This document shows, piece after piece, positions 6,075-7,306 of a DNA stretch of 7,306 bases. Each line of letters opens with the position of its first letter. Position 1 is the stretch's first letter. Position numbers and translations under genes: made by a program. The stretch is from positions 1 to 7,306 of the forward strand of contig JAGXLQ010000064.1 in NCBI GenBank assembly GCA_018334595.1. Direction: 5' to 3'. This DNA is from Candidatus Bipolaricaulota bacterium (lineage in GTDB: Bacteria > Bipolaricaulota > Bipolaricaulia > M55B111). The notes under the pieces were generated by a model. That model saw only the letters and a program-made list of their open reading frames with translations, was not told the DNA's origin and ran no database searches.

Positions 6075-6192
6075 TATTAGCTGGCAAACCACAGCATTAA
6101 TAAATTGCTTTTTTAATTAGGAAAGGTTCTACAGGGTTATAAGGGGAAAATCAATCAATGAGGTAGACTAAATCGTCTCCGTTCGTCTATCT

Positions 6193-7306
6193 GTAACTAT
6201 TTAGCTTGCTGAAGCAAACCCTGACCTCAATGCCCCCTCCACCGTCTCCATGAAACTCTCCTCCCTCTTCTTGCAGGTGGCCAACACGCTCATTAAGACC
6301 GCATGTTTTCCCGCTCCCGACCAAAAGCGGTGTCCACCGGATATCTTCCTCTTGACCACCTGTGGTCGCAGTGCTCTTTCTGCAGTATTGTTGGTATCCT
6401 TGACCGGGGGTGAACGGACGAAGGTAAATAACTGGGATTTGTACTTTTTTAGCCGTTTGGCAAGTCTTTTGGCCTCTTCGTCCTCTGAAGTGAGAAACTC
6501 CTGGGCGATTTCTTCCATATCCTCTTCTAAGATAGAAGCCAGATAACCTCCGGGAAAGGAGACCGGGGGTGGGGGGTCTTCCCCTATCGCTTCCTTCCCT
6601 TCTTTGGCCCGGTTATGTATCTCCTTTAGCTTTTTATGTAGTCTCTTGCCGTCTTCTGTCTTTAGCTCACGGGAATCACGAAGCAGGTGGGCCCAGCACT
6701 TCCCCTTGTCTAACTCCGGTGGGGAGTAGGCAGAATAGAAGTCGGAGACCATGGTACCCTGGTAATCTTCACCCAACAATTTATCGACTACTTTGCTGCC
6801 TCTACTATCGGATACGTAAAAGTAGGACTCCTCTGGGGTAGATCCCGTCCACAGCCAGTTGTTTGTCCCCTCTACCCTCATACCTGTTTCGTCGACGTAG
6901 GCCAGCCGGACTTTCTCTTAACTCTTCTTTGTAACCCTTGTAGGTATCCTCTAAGGCCTCTGCTCCCCGTGTGGTGACGTTCTCTATTGTCGCTTCGGAG
7001 AGGGAGATTCCCACCGTCTTTAGGTGTTCTCTCACCAAGTCCTCCGGCAGGCGCAACTCCTCTCGCAAGTAGAGGACCCAGCTACGTAGTCTTATTCCCA
7101 GCCGTCCTCCGGGTAGGACGTCGTTTGGTTTCTCCTCTACCAGTTGATCACAATTAGAAGGGTAGTAACGGTTTATCTTGTATTTTACTCTCCAAGAACG
7201 GGGAAGGAGTATATCCTCCACGTAGCGGGTCCTTACCTCTTGGGGGTCCTGTCCGTTAAAGGACTTACCGCAATGGGGGCAATGACCTGGGTCCAGGGTC
7301 TTTTCC
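6193..7306 (-). mobile_element. IS66-family insertion sequence, 3' portion (continues beyond the window)
   Basis: The element is identified by its transposase. IS66-family ends characteristically start with GTAA; on the plus strand GTAACTATTTAGC begins at 6193, just outside the transposase stop codon at 6201-6203, and is my candidate terminus. If it is right, the 8 bases 6185-6192 (GTCTATCT) would be the target duplication and should recur beyond the other end. That other end, and any accessory tnpA/tnpB genes, lie outside the window. The boundary is inferred, the family call is not. Confidence 0.6.
6201..7306 (-). pseudogene. IS66-family DDE transposase, frameshifted and 5'-incomplete
   Basis: Two minus-strand reading frames together make one IS66 transposase. 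The upstream frame (from the window edge at 7305 to about 6907) encodes the zinc-finger region (HCPHCGKSF), the conserved DVLPGGRLGIRLRS stretch and an LSEATI helix region, ending in E-E-L-R-E-S-P. The next frame (about 6905 to 6201) continues L-A-Y-V-D-E-T-G-M-R-V and runs to the end. Removing one G at 6906/6907 restores a continuous protein with the family spacing between S-P and D-E-T. The catalytic triad is visible: Asp at 6891-6893 (DET), Asp at 6741-6743 (VSDFYSAY) and Glu at 6378-6380 (NNTAERALRP). The downstream frame has an in-frame TAA four codons above this junction and no start before the DET, so it cannot make a complete catalytic domain alone. The 3' half of the zinc finger has also lost a Cys (Y-P-S-N-C). 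A sequencing error or programmed frameshift is possible; decay is simplest. Confidence 0.85.

Noticed and set aside
6096..6116. AT-only hairpin with a T-run as a bidirectional terminator between the ROK gene and the transposase
   Set aside because: The stem is A/T pairs only, with a mismatch, and would be too weak; composition alone explains it.

Overview
This is a bacterial chromosome window with balanced to slightly GC-rich genes, AT-richer spacers, Shine-Dalgarno sites and sigma70/sigmaA-type promoters. The gene set (separate accB and accC, a HlyC/CorC protein, a ROK regulator and an IS66 transposase) is bacterial. ATA (Ile) and AGG (Arg) codons are common and the proteins are rich in Glu/Asp. 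That would fit an anaerobic or halophilic Bacillota-like lineage, but this placement is a guess.

Layout. (1) Positions 1-2471, minus strand: a probable two-gene operon. A CorC/HlyC-family membrane protein with CBS domains (1161-2471, TTG start) is followed by a secreted or membrane-anchored M1-family zinc metallopeptidase (1088 to beyond position 1; only the N-terminal part with the HEIAH motif is present). (2) 2472-2856: a divergent regulatory region with a strong promoter for the CorC gene, one strong and one weaker promoter pointing at accB, and a nested 64-nt inverted-repeat structure. (3) 2857-4690, plus strand: accB and accC, one base apart, encoding the biotin carrier and biotin carboxylase halves of acetyl-CoA carboxylase (or another biotin-dependent carboxylase). 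No carboxyltransferase subunit is in the window. (4) 4746-5992, plus strand: a ROK-family transcriptional regulator with its own promoter. (5) 5993-6192: a spacer with a 12-bp palindrome and a possible tiny gene remnant. (6) 6193-7306, minus strand: the 3' part of an IS66-family insertion sequence. Its transposase is broken by a one-base frameshift immediately before the first catalytic Asp.

How they work together. AccB and AccC form a functional unit: AccC carboxylates the biotin carried on AccB. The CorC and M1 genes share a strand and a short gap, but no joint function can be read from the sequence. The ROK regulator has no visible sugar-metabolism neighbour, so its target is unknown. The insertion sequence points toward the 3' end of the ROK gene and looks inactive. 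I see no defence system, CRISPR array, or clearly new multi-gene system. The items most worth a second look are the nested structure upstream of accB, the perfect 20-bp palindrome inside accC, the non-canonical substrate motif of the M1 peptidase, and the frameshifted transposase.
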